Counted from the first letter of the stretch, positions 50,878 through 60,551 are shown. The stretch is 64,000 bases of DNA from Neglectibacter timonensis (GCF_900048895.1 NZ_LT160640.1:1504758-1568757), one strand, 5' to 3'. Notes: generated by a model not told the origin, from the letters alone. Numbers and translations: made by a program.

Positions 50878-51594
50878 CTAGTTCGCCACATACATCTGCT
50901 TGTAGGGGTTTTTGCTGTCGGGGACAGCAACTGTAAATGGCGAATTCAGTATTTTTTCTTTATCATATCCGAATAAACTTGCATACTCGGAAATCTGTTC
51001 TGTAACAGACCCCATATCCGCAGAAGTTGCCGGCCTTAAGGAAATATTTTGGGGAAAATCATTTTGCAGAACATTTCCTCTGAAAAACACTTTCCCGCCG
51101 TGCATTCCCGTACAGGGAAAGTTGCCGACAATCTTACCGCTGGTGTTTAACGCCAAGACCACAATAATCCCGCCTGCCTGATATTCGCCGAGGAAACTTC
51201 CTGCCGAACCGCCGATAATCATAACCGGAACCTTTTCCTTGTACTCCTTCATATGAATTCCGGCACGGTACCCTGCGTTCCCTTTAATATAGATCTTTCC
51301 TCCGCGCATAGCGTATCCTGCGGCATCTCCGATATTGCCGTGAATGATAATTTCACCGTCATTCATGGTATCTCCCACGGCGTCCTGTGCATTGCCGTTT
51401 ACCGTGATAGAAGCACCGTTCAGATAGGAGCCAAGCGCGTTTCCAGGAACACCTTCAATGGTTATGCATTTATCTTTCATACCTGAAGCGATAAATCTCT
51501 GCCCACAGCAGCCTGACAAGGTAACCGGGCTGTTGCTGCCACGTAGTTTTTCGTTAAGCTCTTTAAATCCGAGACCTGTCACATTAAATAACAT
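50878..51594 (-). CDS. Glutamate synthase GXGXG (alpha C-terminal) subunit
   Basis: 238 residues from the ATG at 51594. The repeated glycine pattern of the GOGAT beta-helix is clear: ASITVNGNAQDAVGDTMNDGEIIIHGNIGDAAGYAMRGGKIYIKGNAGYRAG. In large glutamate synthases this is the C-terminal domain that holds the parts together; here it is a separate chain, as in archaeal-type split enzymes. The gene begins 4 nt after the oxidoreductase stop codon. Confidence 0.92.
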   Translation of the reverse strand: MLFNVTGLGFKELNEKLRGSNSPVTLSGCCGQRFIASGMKDKCITIEGVPGNALGSYLNGASITVNGNAQDAVGDTMNDGEIIIHGNIGDAAGYAMRGGKIYIKGNAGYRAGIHMKEYKEKVPVMIIGGSAGSFLGEYQAGGIIVVLALNTSGKIVGNFPCTGMHGGKVFFRGNVLQNDFPQNISLRPATSADMGSVTEQISEYASLFGYDKEKILNSPFTVAVPDSKNPYKQMYVAN

Positions 51595-51598
51595 AATA

Positions 51599-52846
51599 TT
51601 ATACCACGCTTCCAAGTTTTTTTCTACGTGTTTCGCAAGGAAATGCAAAAAGTGACGCATTTTCTGTCAAGGAATCAAAATCGAGTGTATCGAGAGGCGT
51701 CTTTTCACGGATAAGAGATGTATAGATCCCCCCTCCCAGGATATCGCCGATCAAGATATATCCTTTCAACTTGCCTTCCTTTACAAAAAATTTTTTAGCG
51801 CTGTCGGAAAGCATTTTGCTGTAAACCGTGCCGCCATCCTTTTCAGCTGCATAGCTGCCGGCTGTCATAATATGCAGCCCCATAAATCCGATGGAGTTCA
51901 TAGGAATAGCGTTGTCAAAATCTCTGCTTCCATCCGCCATATTAACGCCTGCCGTAAATCCTCCTATGTACGCATTGGGGAGCAAGGCAAGCACACGGTT
52001 TTTACCGATGGACAGATCGTAGCCTTCTGAACAATCGCCTGCGGCAAACACATCGGGGATACTTGTTTCCATTTTTGTATTTACCACAACGCCCCGATTT
52101 ACCTCACCGCCAATATCGGCAATGAGGGAAATATTGGGGCGAACGCCGACCGCCGTAACCAAAATGTCAAACTCAACTTGCCTGCTGCTCTGCATGACTG
52201 CAGTATTTTCGTGAAAGGAGTTCACACTGTCGCCCATAAGAAACTCCACACCGTTCTGTTCAAGGTGTGCCTGGACTATAGGGGCAGTGTCATCGTCAAG
52301 AATACTGGAAAGCACATTGTCAGCCAGATCACAGACGGTAATCTGGCCGACTTTATCTTTTAAGCCCTCCGCACATTTAAGCCCGATAAGTCCGGCGCCT
52401 ACGATCAGCACCTTCGATGTTTCGCATATTGCTTTTTCCAAGGCCAAGGTATCGTCAAGTGTCAGAAAAGAAAAACGCTGCGTCACGGTTTCTATTCCGT
52501 CAAAATGGGGAAGAAACGGAGAGGCGCCGGTCGCTATGAGAAGTTTGTCATAGGGCAGTGTTTCACCGTTTGATAACAAAACAGTGTGTTCCGCCGGATC
52601 GATTCTGTCTGCTGTTTCGCCGTAAACGACCTCGCAGCCATTGTTGCGATAAAAGGTATCCTCCCGGTACTGCATCTTTTCAAGGCTGGTTCTCCCCTGC
52701 AGATAGTAAGAAATAAGCGGCCTACAATAAACAGGATAATTTTCACCGGATATTACTGTAATGGGAGTATTCTTATCAGTCTTACGGATACCCTCAATGC
52801 ACCCGGCAGCTGCAATTCCGTTACCGACAATTACATATCGTTTCAT
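51599..52846 (-). CDS. FAD/NAD(P)-dependent oxidoreductase of the GOGAT cluster
   Basis: 415 residues from the ATG at 52846 (GAGAGGTG 6 nt upstream). The first FAD-binding fold is YVIVGNGIAAAGCIEGIR, a second Rossmann motif is KVLIVGAGLIGLKCAEGL for NAD(P)H, and the FAD end motif is TSIPDVFAAGDCSEG. It belongs to the nitrite-reductase/rubredoxin-reductase type. It should bring electrons from NAD(P)H to the ferredoxin-like subunit next door for glutamate synthesis. Confidence 0.9.
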   Translation of the reverse strand: MKRYVIVGNGIAAAGCIEGIRKTDKNTPITVISGENYPVYCRPLISYYLQGRTSLEKMQYREDTFYRNNGCEVVYGETADRIDPAEHTVLLSNGETLPYDKLLIATGASPFLPHFDGIETVTQRFSFLTLDDTLALEKAICETSKVLIVGAGLIGLKCAEGLKDKVGQITVCDLADNVLSSILDDDTAPIVQAHLEQNGVEFLMGDSVNSFHENTAVMQSSRQVEFDILVTAVGVRPNISLIADIGGEVNRGVVVNTKMETSIPDVFAAGDCSEGYDLSIGKNRVLALLPNAYIGGFTAGVNMADGSRDFDNAIPMNSIGFMGLHIMTAGSYAAEKDGGTVYSKMLSDSAKKFFVKEGKLKGYILIGDILGGGIYTSLIREKTPLDTLDFDSLTENASLFAFPCETRRKKLGSVV

Positions 52847-52851
52847 CACCG

Positions 52852-53280
52852 TCACCTCTCCTCGTAAACAATAGCTCTGTTGGGACAGCCTTTTACACAG
52901 GCAGGCTCCCCGCAGGAGTTCTCTAGACACAGCTCGCATTTGCTGGCCGTTCCGTTTTCACCCACAGAAAGTGAGCCGTAGGGACAAACCATAATGCAGC
53001 TAAAGCATCCTACGCATTTGGTTTTGTCAATACAAACACGCCCGTCTTTCCTGTGCAAAGCGCCTGAAATGCAAGCTTTAACACACAGCGGATCTTCGCA
53101 ATGACGGCAAGAAACAGCAAAATTGATTTTGTCGTCTCCTTCAACCCGGATGTTAGGATACATCGGTTTTCCTTTTAACGCTTTTGCCATATCCTTTTTG
53201 CCGGAGTTTGCGAATGCGCAGTTGTATTCGCAAAGGCGGCAGCCGAGGCACCATTCTTCATTCACAAAGACTCTTTTCAT
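52852..53280 (-). CDS. 4Fe-4S ferredoxin-like electron carrier subunit
   Basis: 142 residues, HycB/NrfC-like. Four clusters are suggested by CLGCRLCEYNC, CRHCEDPLCVKAC, CVGCFSCIMVCP and CELCLENSCGEPACVKGCP. It lies between the oxidoreductase and the FMN subunit of glutamate synthase and probably passes electrons from one to the other. Spacing is 2 nt to the gene before and 5 nt to the one after. Confidence 0.9.
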   Translation of the reverse strand: MKRVFVNEEWCLGCRLCEYNCAFANSGKKDMAKALKGKPMYPNIRVEGDDKINFAVSCRHCEDPLCVKACISGALHRKDGRVCIDKTKCVGCFSCIMVCPYGSLSVGENGTASKCELCLENSCGEPACVKGCPNRAIVYEER

Positions 53281-53282
53281 TT

Positions 53283-54785
53283 TTATTCCCCCGCATGAGA
53301 AATACCGAGTATTTTAAGTTCCCTGTCAGTTAATCCTATGCCGCGAAGCATAAGGCGGTTTCCGCGCAAGGATTCGATGGCGTTGATTCCCATACCGCCC
53401 ATAAGCTCCTTGATTTCATGCCGCCAGGCATTCATCAGATTGACAAGATGTTCCCGGCCGATTCCAGGGTTAAGACGTTTCACCAGCTCAGGCCGTTGTG
53501 TGGCGATACCCCAATTGCAGTTACCTGTTTGACAGGTACGGCAGAGATGACAGCCCAGCGCGAGCAGCGCGGCTGTTGCGATATAGCAGGCATCCGCCCC
53601 CAAAGCTACCGCTTTAACAACATCCGCAGCCGAGCGAATACTGCCGCCGACAATCAAGGAAACATTGTTGCGGATGCCTTCGTCACGCAGCCTTTGATCA
53701 ACGGCCGCCAATGCCAGCTCTATGGGAATACCGACATTATCACGAATTCTCGTGGGAGCGGCGCCGGTGCCGCCGCGGAATCCGTCAATCGCGATAATAT
53801 CGGCGCCGCTTCGGGCAATACCGCTGGCGATAGCAGCAATATTGTGAACTGCCGCAACCTTGACAATAACAGGCTTTCTATATTCAGTTGATTCTTTTAA
53901 GGAGTAAACAAGCTGCCTTAAATCCTCAATGGAATAAATATCATGGTGGGGTGCAGGAGAAATGGCATCGCTGCCCTCGGGAATCATTCGGGTGCGGGAA
54001 ACATCGCCTACTATTTTCGTTCCTGGCAGATGTCCGCCGATACCGGGCTTTGCACCTTGGCCCATTTTAATCTCTATCGCGGCGCCGGCTTCCAGGTAAT
54101 CTTTGTATACGCCGAAACGGCCGGAGGCAACCTGAACAATGGTGTTTTCACCGTAACCATAGAAATCCTCGTGAAGTCCTCCCTCGCCGGTATTATAATA
54201 AACACCGAGTTTTTCTGCAGCTGTTGCAAGGGACTTATGAGCATTATAGCTGATAGAACCGTAGCTCATAGCCGAGAACATCACCGGCATTGAAAGTTCA
54301 AGTTGAGGCGGAAGGTCAAATTTGAGTTTACCATCCTGCTCCCGTTCGATCTTGCCCGGCTTTTTTCCGAGGAACACTTTCGTTTCCATGGGTTCGCGCA
54401 GAGGATCGATAGAAGGGTTGGTAACCTGCGAAGCGTTAATTAGAATCTTATCCCAATAAACAGGGAAAGGAGCCGGGTTGCCCATGGATGACAAAAGCAC
54501 ACCGCCGGAATAGGCTTGCTTATATATTTCTTTAATGGTATCGTCATGCCAATTCGCATTTTCTCTAAAAGTACAGTCGCTCTTGACGATTTTAAGCGCT
54601 CTTGTAGGGCAGAGCGAAACGCAGCGCTGACAGTTTACGCAACTGCTTTCATTGGAAACCATAAGTCCCGATTCGCTGTCGAAGGCATGCACTTCATTTG
54701 CACACTGTCTTTCACACACACGGCAGGCAATACACCTGTATTCATTTCTGACTACTTCAAATTCGGGGTAAAACAGCATAGCCAT
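53283..54785 (-). CDS. gltB: Glutamate synthase FMN subunit with N-terminal ferredoxin domain
   Basis: 500 residues. The N-terminus has two 4Fe-4S motifs (CIACRVCERQC and CVNCQRCVSLCP). The rest is the Glu_synthase barrel: PVMFSAMSYGSISYNAHKSLA, NTGEGG, IEIKMGQGAKPGIGGHLPG, ISPAPHHDIYSIEDL, IDGFRGGTGAAP. A three-Cys motif CHLCRTCQTGNC near 415-430 binds the 3Fe-4S centre. This subunit joins ammonia from glutamine with 2-oxoglutarate. Its ATG overlaps the preceding stop by one base. Confidence 0.94.
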   Translation of the reverse strand: MAMLFYPEFEVVRNEYRCIACRVCERQCANEVHAFDSESGLMVSNESSCVNCQRCVSLCPTRALKIVKSDCTFRENANWHDDTIKEIYKQAYSGGVLLSSMGNPAPFPVYWDKILINASQVTNPSIDPLREPMETKVFLGKKPGKIEREQDGKLKFDLPPQLELSMPVMFSAMSYGSISYNAHKSLATAAEKLGVYYNTGEGGLHEDFYGYGENTIVQVASGRFGVYKDYLEAGAAIEIKMGQGAKPGIGGHLPGTKIVGDVSRTRMIPEGSDAISPAPHHDIYSIEDLRQLVYSLKESTEYRKPVIVKVAAVHNIAAIASGIARSGADIIAIDGFRGGTGAAPTRIRDNVGIPIELALAAVDQRLRDEGIRNNVSLIVGGSIRSAADVVKAVALGADACYIATAALLALGCHLCRTCQTGNCNWGIATQRPELVKRLNPGIGREHLVNLMNAWRHEIKELMGGMGINAIESLRGNRLMLRGIGLTDRELKILGISHAGE

Positions 54786-55882
54786 TAAAATGCACCTTTC
54801 TTTACTTTGATCATAACAGGCTCGCCGCCTGCCGGAGCATACATATTTTCAGCATTCGGCTCCATGACGCGAATTGCCGCTTCTTCGCTGGCAACAAATA
54901 CTTTATCGTCCTTTTCACCGACCACCATGGAACGAAGCTTTAAGCGATCGTTCAGTGCCATGAGACCGCCGTTAAATCCAAAGACAATAGAAAAGGGGCC
55001 GGTGATGAGCAGGCTTGGGAAAACAGTACGCAAAAACTCGTGTTTCTTTTTATCATAAAGATCGGTTTTATTTTCTATTAAACTCCAAAACGGTGCGGCA
55101 ATCACGCTTGCCGCTTCACCGAGAGACAGCTTCTGCACGCGAAGGAGGTAATCCATGATATAAGTAATAACCTCGGTATCGGTTTGCAGAGTGCATTGAT
55201 AACCGAACATTTCGATAAATCGGCGGTTTGCATCATAAGAAGATATTTCACCGTTATGAACGATAGAATAATCCAACAAAGTAAAAGGATGCGCGCCGCC
55301 CCACCAGCCGGGTGTGTTGGTGGGATACCTGCCGTGTGCAGTCCAAGAATAACCCTCGTATTCGTCCAACTGATAGAAGACTCCCACGTCTTCGGGAAAT
55401 CCCACCGCCTTAAACGCCCCCATATTCTTGCCGCTTGAAAAAACATAGGCGCCGGGCATTTCGCAGTTGATTTTCATCACGGTACGAGCAACATATTCCT
55501 TTTCGTCAAGCTGAAGATTGTTCAGCTGAGACAAAAGAGGAGCCACAAAATAACGCCAGATTACCGGCTCGTCGGTAATTGCCGGAATTTTTCTTGTGGG
55601 GATAATTTCGCTTCTAATAATCTCAAATCGTTCCTTTAAGAACACTTCGCAGCTCTTTCGTACGGCTCTGTCATTAAAAAACATATGTAGGGCATAAAAA
55701 TCCCTATACTCAGGATAAATGCCGTAGGCCGCAAACCCACCGCCAAGACCGTTGGAACGGTCGTGCATCGGTTTCATAGAGTTTACGATCTTTTCACCGG
55801 TCAATCGGTTTCCGTCTTTCGATATCACAGCAGCAATGGCGCAGCCGGAAGGAATTCTTATTTGACCCTCAATACTGTTCAT
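54785..55882 (-). CDS. Glutamate synthase glutamine amidotransferase subunit
   Basis: 365 residues from the ATG at 55882. The class II amidotransferase nucleophile is probably Cys14 in IRIPSGCAIAAVIS, exposed after loss of a 13-residue propeptide. The domain contains GRYPTNTPGWWGGAHPFTLLDYSIVHNGEISSYDANRR with the Arg, Asn and Gly of the oxyanion region. It releases ammonia from glutamine for the FMN subunit. First gene of the leftward operon, behind an attenuator. Confidence 0.93.
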   Translation of the reverse strand: MNSIEGQIRIPSGCAIAAVISKDGNRLTGEKIVNSMKPMHDRSNGLGGGFAAYGIYPEYRDFYALHMFFNDRAVRKSCEVFLKERFEIIRSEIIPTRKIPAITDEPVIWRYFVAPLLSQLNNLQLDEKEYVARTVMKINCEMPGAYVFSSGKNMGAFKAVGFPEDVGVFYQLDEYEGYSWTAHGRYPTNTPGWWGGAHPFTLLDYSIVHNGEISSYDANRRFIEMFGYQCTLQTDTEVITYIMDYLLRVQKLSLGEAASVIAAPFWSLIENKTDLYDKKKHEFLRTVFPSLLITGPFSIVFGFNGGLMALNDRLKLRSMVVGEKDDKVFVASEEAAIRVMEPNAENMYAPAGGEPVMIKVKKGAF

Positions 55883-55918
55883 AAAGATCTGTGTCCTTTC
55901 CTCCTGTAATAAAAAAAG

Positions 55919-55970
55919 AAAGGCGTTCATTTCAGCACAGAATCAGTCCTGTGCTGAAATGAACGCCTTT
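55919..55970 (-). terminator. Leader terminator (attenuator) of the GOGAT operon
   Basis: A perfect 22-bp stem: left arm 55919-55940 (starting AAAGGCGTTCATTTCAGC), loop 55941-55948, right arm 55949-55970. On the minus strand it is followed by TTCTTTTTTT and then the ribosome site of the first gene. It begins about 10 nt after the expected transcription start, so every transcript meets it; read-through must be regulated. Confidence 0.88.
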
Positions 55971-55984
55971 GCTCATCGGAAGGT

Positions 55985-56013
55985 ATTGTACTGCAAAAGG
56001 GCATAACTGTCAA
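55985..56013 (-). promoter_or_regulatory. Promoter of the GOGAT operon
   Basis: On the minus strand TTGACA (56008-56013), a 17-nt spacer and TACAAT (55985-55990). Confidence 0.88.
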
Positions 56014-56051
56014 TCCTAAATTCCAAATAGAGAAATTTTCTCCAAAAGAGG

Positions 56052-56080
56052 TTGACAAACATCTTCTGTGGGTGTAGAAT
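56052..56080 (+). promoter_or_regulatory. Promoter of the glnN-amt transcript
   Basis: TTGACA (56052-56057), a 17-nt spacer and TAGAAT (56075-56080). It points away from the GOGAT promoter; the two -35 boxes are 38 nt apart. Confidence 0.88.
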
Positions 56081-56096
56081 GCAACCCGTAAAAGGC

Positions 56097-56152
56097 AAAG
56101 GCGTCTTTAAGCGGTGAGTAAGTTCACCCTTAAAGACGCCTTTTGTTCTTTT
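56097..56152 (+). terminator. First leader terminator before glnN
   Basis: AAAGGCGTCTTTAAG (56097-56111) pairs with CTTAAAGACGCCTTT (56129-56143); an inner stem GGTGA/TCACC closes a 6-nt loop GTAAGT. TTTTGTTCTTTT follows. It starts about 10 nt after the expected transcription start. Confidence 0.88.
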
Positions 56153-56221
56153 AGGAGGCAAAAAGGAGTTGCATTTTGAGGACGTACCAGAGCGTTTCAA
56201 GCATTATATAAGCTGGATATT

Positions 56222-56277
56222 GTAAAAGGCAAGGGCGTCTTTCATGTAACACAAATGAAAGGCGCTCTGTACATTTT
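56222..56277 (+). terminator. Second, related leader hairpin before glnN
   Basis: The 23 bases from 56222 repeat those from 56088 with two changes (core AAAAGGCAA.GGCGTCTTT). AGGGCGTCTTTCAT (56232-56245) pairs with ATGAAAGGCGCTCT (56255-56268) including G-T pairs, followed by a short T-run. The glnN start is 22 nt further on. The tandem arrangement suggests two checkpoints under one regulator. Confidence 0.75.
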
Positions 56278-56298
56278 TGAAAGGAATGGTGCAGCATT

Positions 56299-58395
56299 AT
56301 GAGTACAGTAACAAAGATTTTCGGAAGCAAGGTTTTTGATGACCGGGTTATGAAGGCAAAGCTGCCGGCGAAAATCTACAATTCCCTGAGAAGAACGATT
56401 GACGAAGGCGTCGACTTGGATATCGGCGTTGCAAATGCTGTTGCATCTGCAATGAAGGATTGGGCAGTGGAAAATGGAGCCACCCACTATACTCATTGGT
56501 TTCAGCCGCTTACCGGAATTACTGCCGAAAAGCATGACAGTTTTATTTCTCCCTCGCCCGATGGTGGGATAATTATGGAGTTCTCCGGCAAAGAACTTAT
56601 TAAGGGCGAGCCGGACGCCTCCTCGTTCCCGTCCGGCGGTATCCGGGCAACCTTTGAAGCCCGCGGCTATACTGCTTGGGATCCAACATCCTATGCGTTT
56701 ATCAAGGGAAAAACCCTTTGTATTCCTACCGCTTTCTGCTCTTACGGAGGGGAGGCGCTGGACAAGAAAACGCCTCTGCTCCGCTCTATGGAAGCGCTCA
56801 ACACCCAGGCGCTTCGCATCCTTCGTTTGTTCGGCAACGACGCTGTAAAATGCGTGAAAACTTCAGTAGGCCCCGAACAGGAATATTTCCTCATCACAAA
56901 GGAAATGTACGATGCCCGCCCTGACATTCGCTTTACCGGCAGAACACTTTTTGGTGCAAAGCCTCCGAAGGGTCAGGAAATGGATGACCATTATTTCGGT
57001 GTGATTAAACCGAGGGTTGCCGAGTTTATGGAAGACCTGAACGAAGAACTCTGGAAGCTCGGTATTCTTGCAAAAACCGAACACAATGAGGTTGCCCCGG
57101 CGCAGCACGAACTTGCTCCTATTTATACCACCACTAATATTGCAACCGACCATAACCAGCTCACTATGGAAATCATGCAAAAGGTTGCCATCCGCCATGA
57201 ACTTGTTTGTCTGCTTCACGAAAAGCCTTTTGCCGGTGTAAACGGAAGCGGCAAGCACAACAACTGGTCTATTTCAACCGATACCGGTGCGAACCTTTTG
57301 TCTCCCGGTGCAACCCCTTGTGAAAATGCTCAGTTTCTCTTGTTTCTGTGCGCCGTAATCAAGGCGGTTGACGATTATCAGGATCTGCTTCGTATCTCAG
57401 TGGCAACTGCCGGCAACGATCACAGACTCGGTGCGAACGAGGCGCCTCCTGCTGTTGTTTCCATGTTCCTCGGCGACGAGCTGAATGCAATCCTCGAGGC
57501 TATTGAGACTGATACTCCTTATGTTGCCGCAGATAAGACAAAAATGAAGCTCGGCGTTAATGTGCTTCCGAAATTCACAAGAGATACTACCGACCGTAAC
57601 CGCACCTCCCCCTTTGCTTTCACCGGCAATAAATTTGAGTTCCGTATGCTCGGTTCTTCTAACAGCATTGCCTGTGCGAACATCATGCTGAACGCTGCTG
57701 TTGCTGAATCTCTCAAGATATATGCCGACCGCCTTGAAGGCACGGAGGACTTTGAAACCGCTCTCCATGAAATGATCAAGAAAACGATCAAGGATCACAA
57801 GAGAATCATCTTTAACGGAAACGGTTATGACGATAGTTGGATTAAGGAAGCAACTGAACAGCGTGGTCTTCTGAACTACCGTACTACAGCGGATTGTATG
57901 CCGCATTTGCTGGATAAAAAGAATGTTGAAATGCTCACCGCACACAAGGTATTTTCCAACAGAGAGCTTCAGTCCCGTGAGGAAATTATGCTGGAAAACT
58001 ACTGCAAGACAGTCATTATTGAAGCAAATACGATGACGGATATGGCGAAATGTTCCTACGCTCCGGCAATCGAAAGATACGCCTCCAGTATTGCTCAAAA
58101 TGCAATGTTTAAAAAGAACCTGGATGCAACTATCCCCTGTGCATATGAAGCTGGTATCGTAAAGCGCTTGTCCGTTCTTTGCGACAGAATTGCAAATACC
58201 GCCGACGAACTTGAAAGCGCAGTAATTAAACTTAGCGATGCTGAAAGTATTGACGAAGAGGCGTATATGATCCGTGATACCGTACTTGTAAAGATGGCGG
58301 AACTCAGAGCCGCCGTTGACGAGGCGGAAACCATTACCTCGAAGGATTTTTGGCCCTTCCCATCCTATGCCGATATGTTGTTCAGCGTAAGGTAA
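56299..58395 (+). CDS. glnN: Glutamine synthetase type III
   Basis: 698 residues, the expected size of GSIII, which is far larger than types I and II. Family text: [92 protein letters not shown] and [23 protein letters not shown]. Transcription starts behind two leader hairpins. The Amt-PII gene follows after 31 nt, so ammonium uptake and fixation are made together. Confidence 0.95.
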   Translation: MSTVTKIFGSKVFDDRVMKAKLPAKIYNSLRRTIDEGVDLDIGVANAVASAMKDWAVENGATHYTHWFQPLTGITAEKHDSFISPSPDGGIIMEFSGKELIKGEPDASSFPSGGIRATFEARGYTAWDPTSYAFIKGKTLCIPTAFCSYGGEALDKKTPLLRSMEALNTQALRILRLFGNDAVKCVKTSVGPEQEYFLITKEMYDARPDIRFTGRTLFGAKPPKGQEMDDHYFGVIKPRVAEFMEDLNEELWKLGILAKTEHNEVAPAQHELAPIYTTTNIATDHNQLTMEIMQKVAIRHELVCLLHEKPFAGVNGSGKHNNWSISTDTGANLLSPGATPCENAQFLLFLCAVIKAVDDYQDLLRISVATAGNDHRLGANEAPPAVVSMFLGDELNAILEAIETDTPYVAADKTKMKLGVNVLPKFTRDTTDRNRTSPFAFTGNKFEFRMLGSSNSIACANIMLNAAVAESLKIYADRLEGTEDFETALHEMIKKTIKDHKRIIFNGNGYDDSWIKEATEQRGLLNYRTTADCMPHLLDKKNVEMLTAHKVFSNRELQSREEIMLENYCKTVIIEANTMTDMAKCSYAPAIERYASSIAQNAMFKKNLDATIPCAYEAGIVKRLSVLCDRIANTADELESAVIKLSDAESIDEEAYMIRDTVLVKMAELRAAVDEAETITSKDFWPFPSYADMLFSVR

Positions 58396-58426
58396 AAATC
58401 ATTTCACAAAAAGGAGATTGAGTAGT

Positions 58427-60178
58427 ATGAACGACTTAGTTTCGACAGTACAGGAAGCCATTACATCAGAAGTTTTCGGAGTGTGGTTTTTGATAGGCGC
58501 CGCCCTGGTGTTCTTTATGCAGGCCGGCTTTGCAATGGTAGAAACCGGCTTTACAAGGGCAAAAAACGCCGGAAATATCATAATGAAAAACTTAATGGAT
58601 TTCTGTATCGGTACAGTAATGTTCGTTTTTTTAGGATTTGCCCTGATGATGGCAGAAGACTATCTTTTTGGAATGATTGGTATTCCTAACCTTGATATTT
58701 TTACTGACTTTGGCGGTTTCATTAAAGAAAATGCTTCAAGTTTCGTATTCAACTTGGTTTTCTGCGCAACGGCCGCGACAATTGTATCTGGCGCAATGGC
58801 AGAAAGGACAAAATTTGTTTCTTACTGTATTTATTCCGGCATCATTTCCCTTGTAGTTTATCCTATTGAAGCCGGTTGGGTTTGGAACTCTCAGGGTTGG
58901 CTGGCACAAGTCGGCTTCCACGACTTCGCCGGTTCTGCGGTAATTCACTCTGTCGGCGGACTGACGGCGCTGATAGGAGCGATTATGGTCGGGCCACGCC
59001 TTGGAAAGTATGTCAAGGATAAGGCTGGCAAGGTTACAAAGGTGAATGCGATTCCCGGCCACTCCATTACGCTCGGCGCGCTTGGCTGCTTCATACTTTG
59101 GTTTGGCTGGTACGGCTTTAACGGCGCCGCCGCATGGGACGGAAGTTCTCTGGCATCTATTTTCTTGACCACGACGATCGCTCCTGCTGTCGCAACGTGC
59201 GTGACTATGTTGTTTACTTGGATGAAAAACGGCAAGCCCGACGTTTCGATGTGTTTGAATGCGTCGTTAGCGGGATTGGTAGGGATTACGGCCGGTTGTG
59301 ACGCGCTGGATGCGCTTGGTTCCATAATCGTTGGCGTCGTTTCAGGTATTCTTGTGGTAGTTGTGGTTGAATTTCTTGATCTAAAGCTTCACATTGACGA
59401 TCCCGTCGGTGCGGTTGGCGTGCATCTTGCAAACGGTGTTTGGGGCACGGTTGCGGTTGGCCTCTTAGCCAACCCGAATGCTCCTGCCGGACTGGAAGGA
59501 TTGTTCTATACAGGCAGTTTCAATCTTTTAGGGATTCAGGCGCTTGGCGTTGTATGCATCCTTGCCTGGACCGCACTCACAATGTCTATCACCTTCTTTA
59601 TCATCAAGAAAACGGTCGGCCTTCGTGTGGAGCGTGAGGAAGAAATTAAGGGCCTTGACAGTACGGAACACGGTCTCCCCTCTGCATATGCAGATTTTGT
59701 GCCGGCTGTAGAGAGCCTTGATTACGGTACATATGAAGGGGCTGTTGCCGTTACCGGAGAAGTTCCTGCTGCCGAAGCGGTAGAGGTTAAGAAAATGCCG
59801 ACATTCCACGATGAGAATGCGCCTAAGTTTACAAAGGTCGAAATTGTTTGCAAGGAAGCCAGGCTGGAATCTCTTAAAAATGCTATGATGGATCTTGGTA
59901 TTACCGGTATGACGGTATCTCATGTCCTCGGCTGCGGCATTCAGAAAGGCAAGCCAGAATATTACCGCGGCGTTCCGGTTGTGGCAACGCTTTTGCCAAA
60001 AGTACAGGTTGAGATCGTAATCAGCCAGGTGCCTGTAAGAAGCGTCATTGAGGCGGCGAAGAAAATCCTTTACACCGGACATATCGGCGACGGCAAGATC
60101 TTCGTTTACGATGTGGAAAACGTCGTCAAGGTTCGTACCGGTGAGGAAGGCTACGATGCCCTTCAAGATGTAGAATAA
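58427..60178 (+). CDS. amt: Ammonium transporter fused to a PII signalling domain
   Basis: 583 residues from the ATG at 58427 (AAAGGAG 10 nt upstream). Residues 1-415 are an Amt channel with about 11 segments (FFMQAGFAMVETGFTRAKNAGNI, VWNSQGWL, HDFAGSAVIHSVGG, FGWYGFNGAAA, DDPVGAVGVHLANGVWGT with the pore His). After a linker, residues about 460-575 are a PII protein (KVEIVCKEARLESLKNAMMDLGITGMTVSHVLGCGIQKG... LLPKVQVEIVI... GHIGDGKIFVYDVENVVKVRTGE). The T-loop Tyr that is uridylylated in enterobacterial GlnB is Val here (YRGVPVV). The fused PII probably gates the channel by ATP/ADP and 2-oxoglutarate. Confidence 0.93.
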   Translation: MNDLVSTVQEAITSEVFGVWFLIGAALVFFMQAGFAMVETGFTRAKNAGNIIMKNLMDFCIGTVMFVFLGFALMMAEDYLFGMIGIPNLDIFTDFGGFIKENASSFVFNLVFCATAATIVSGAMAERTKFVSYCIYSGIISLVVYPIEAGWVWNSQGWLAQVGFHDFAGSAVIHSVGGLTALIGAIMVGPRLGKYVKDKAGKVTKVNAIPGHSITLGALGCFILWFGWYGFNGAAAWDGSSLASIFLTTTIAPAVATCVTMLFTWMKNGKPDVSMCLNASLAGLVGITAGCDALDALGSIIVGVVSGILVVVVVEFLDLKLHIDDPVGAVGVHLANGVWGTVAVGLLANPNAPAGLEGLFYTGSFNLLGIQALGVVCILAWTALTMSITFFIIKKTVGLRVEREEEIKGLDSTEHGLPSAYADFVPAVESLDYGTYEGAVAVTGEVPAAEAVEVKKMPTFHDENAPKFTKVEIVCKEARLESLKNAMMDLGITGMTVSHVLGCGIQKGKPEYYRGVPVVATLLPKVQVEIVISQVPVRSVIEAAKKILYTGHIGDGKIFVYDVENVVKVRTGEEGYDALQDVE

Positions 60179-60298
60179 ACAATGATTTGAAAGGTGCTTT
60201 CAACGGGCTACCGATAAACCCTATCTAAAAAAAGTTGCGTCTATAAAAGTTTTGCTCAAGCTTTTTCATGAGAAGTCAGGGTATGGGGCAGCGTTCCA

Positions 60299-60515
60299 TA
60301 TAATAAGAGCGTTTGAGATAGGAGAAGTAACACAGAGAGCCGCTCACAGCGAGTGCGGGATGGTGAGAGCCGTACAGTAGGCTCTGTGCGAATAACACTT
60401 ATCGGGCTTCTACGGCAGGCACGCCGTAAGCCTTGCGTTAATAGGCGGAGTTTTGATGGAAACGCTAGAGTGATAAAGATAGGTGTCACAGCAAGAACAG
60501 CACTCGCCCTATGGA
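60299..60515 (+). promoter_or_regulatory. Degenerate T-box leader, probably Asn-specific
   Basis: After a TATAAT box (60299-60304), GAGAAGTAACACAGAG pairs via CACAGAG/CTCTGTG with 60382-60388 and leaves a specifier loop with AGTA on one side and GAAT-AAC-A on the other; AAC (60394-60396) codes for Asn. The T-box proper is recognisable at 60481-60510 (AGGTGTCACAGCAAGAAC and CACTCGCCCT), but weaker than the AGGGTGG.ACCGCG consensus, and no terminator follows. The gene behind it, asnB, is broken, which explains the decay. Confidence 0.6.
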
Positions 60516-60551
60516 ATGCTGAATATTGTTCGTATTCATGGAGGCGAAACC

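Noticed and set aside
56097-56277. Classical ANTAR-type twin hexaloop RNA in the glnN leader
   Set aside because: The loop sequences seen (GTAAGT and a 9-nt loop) do not have A at position 1 and G at position 4; kept only as terminators of unknown recognition.
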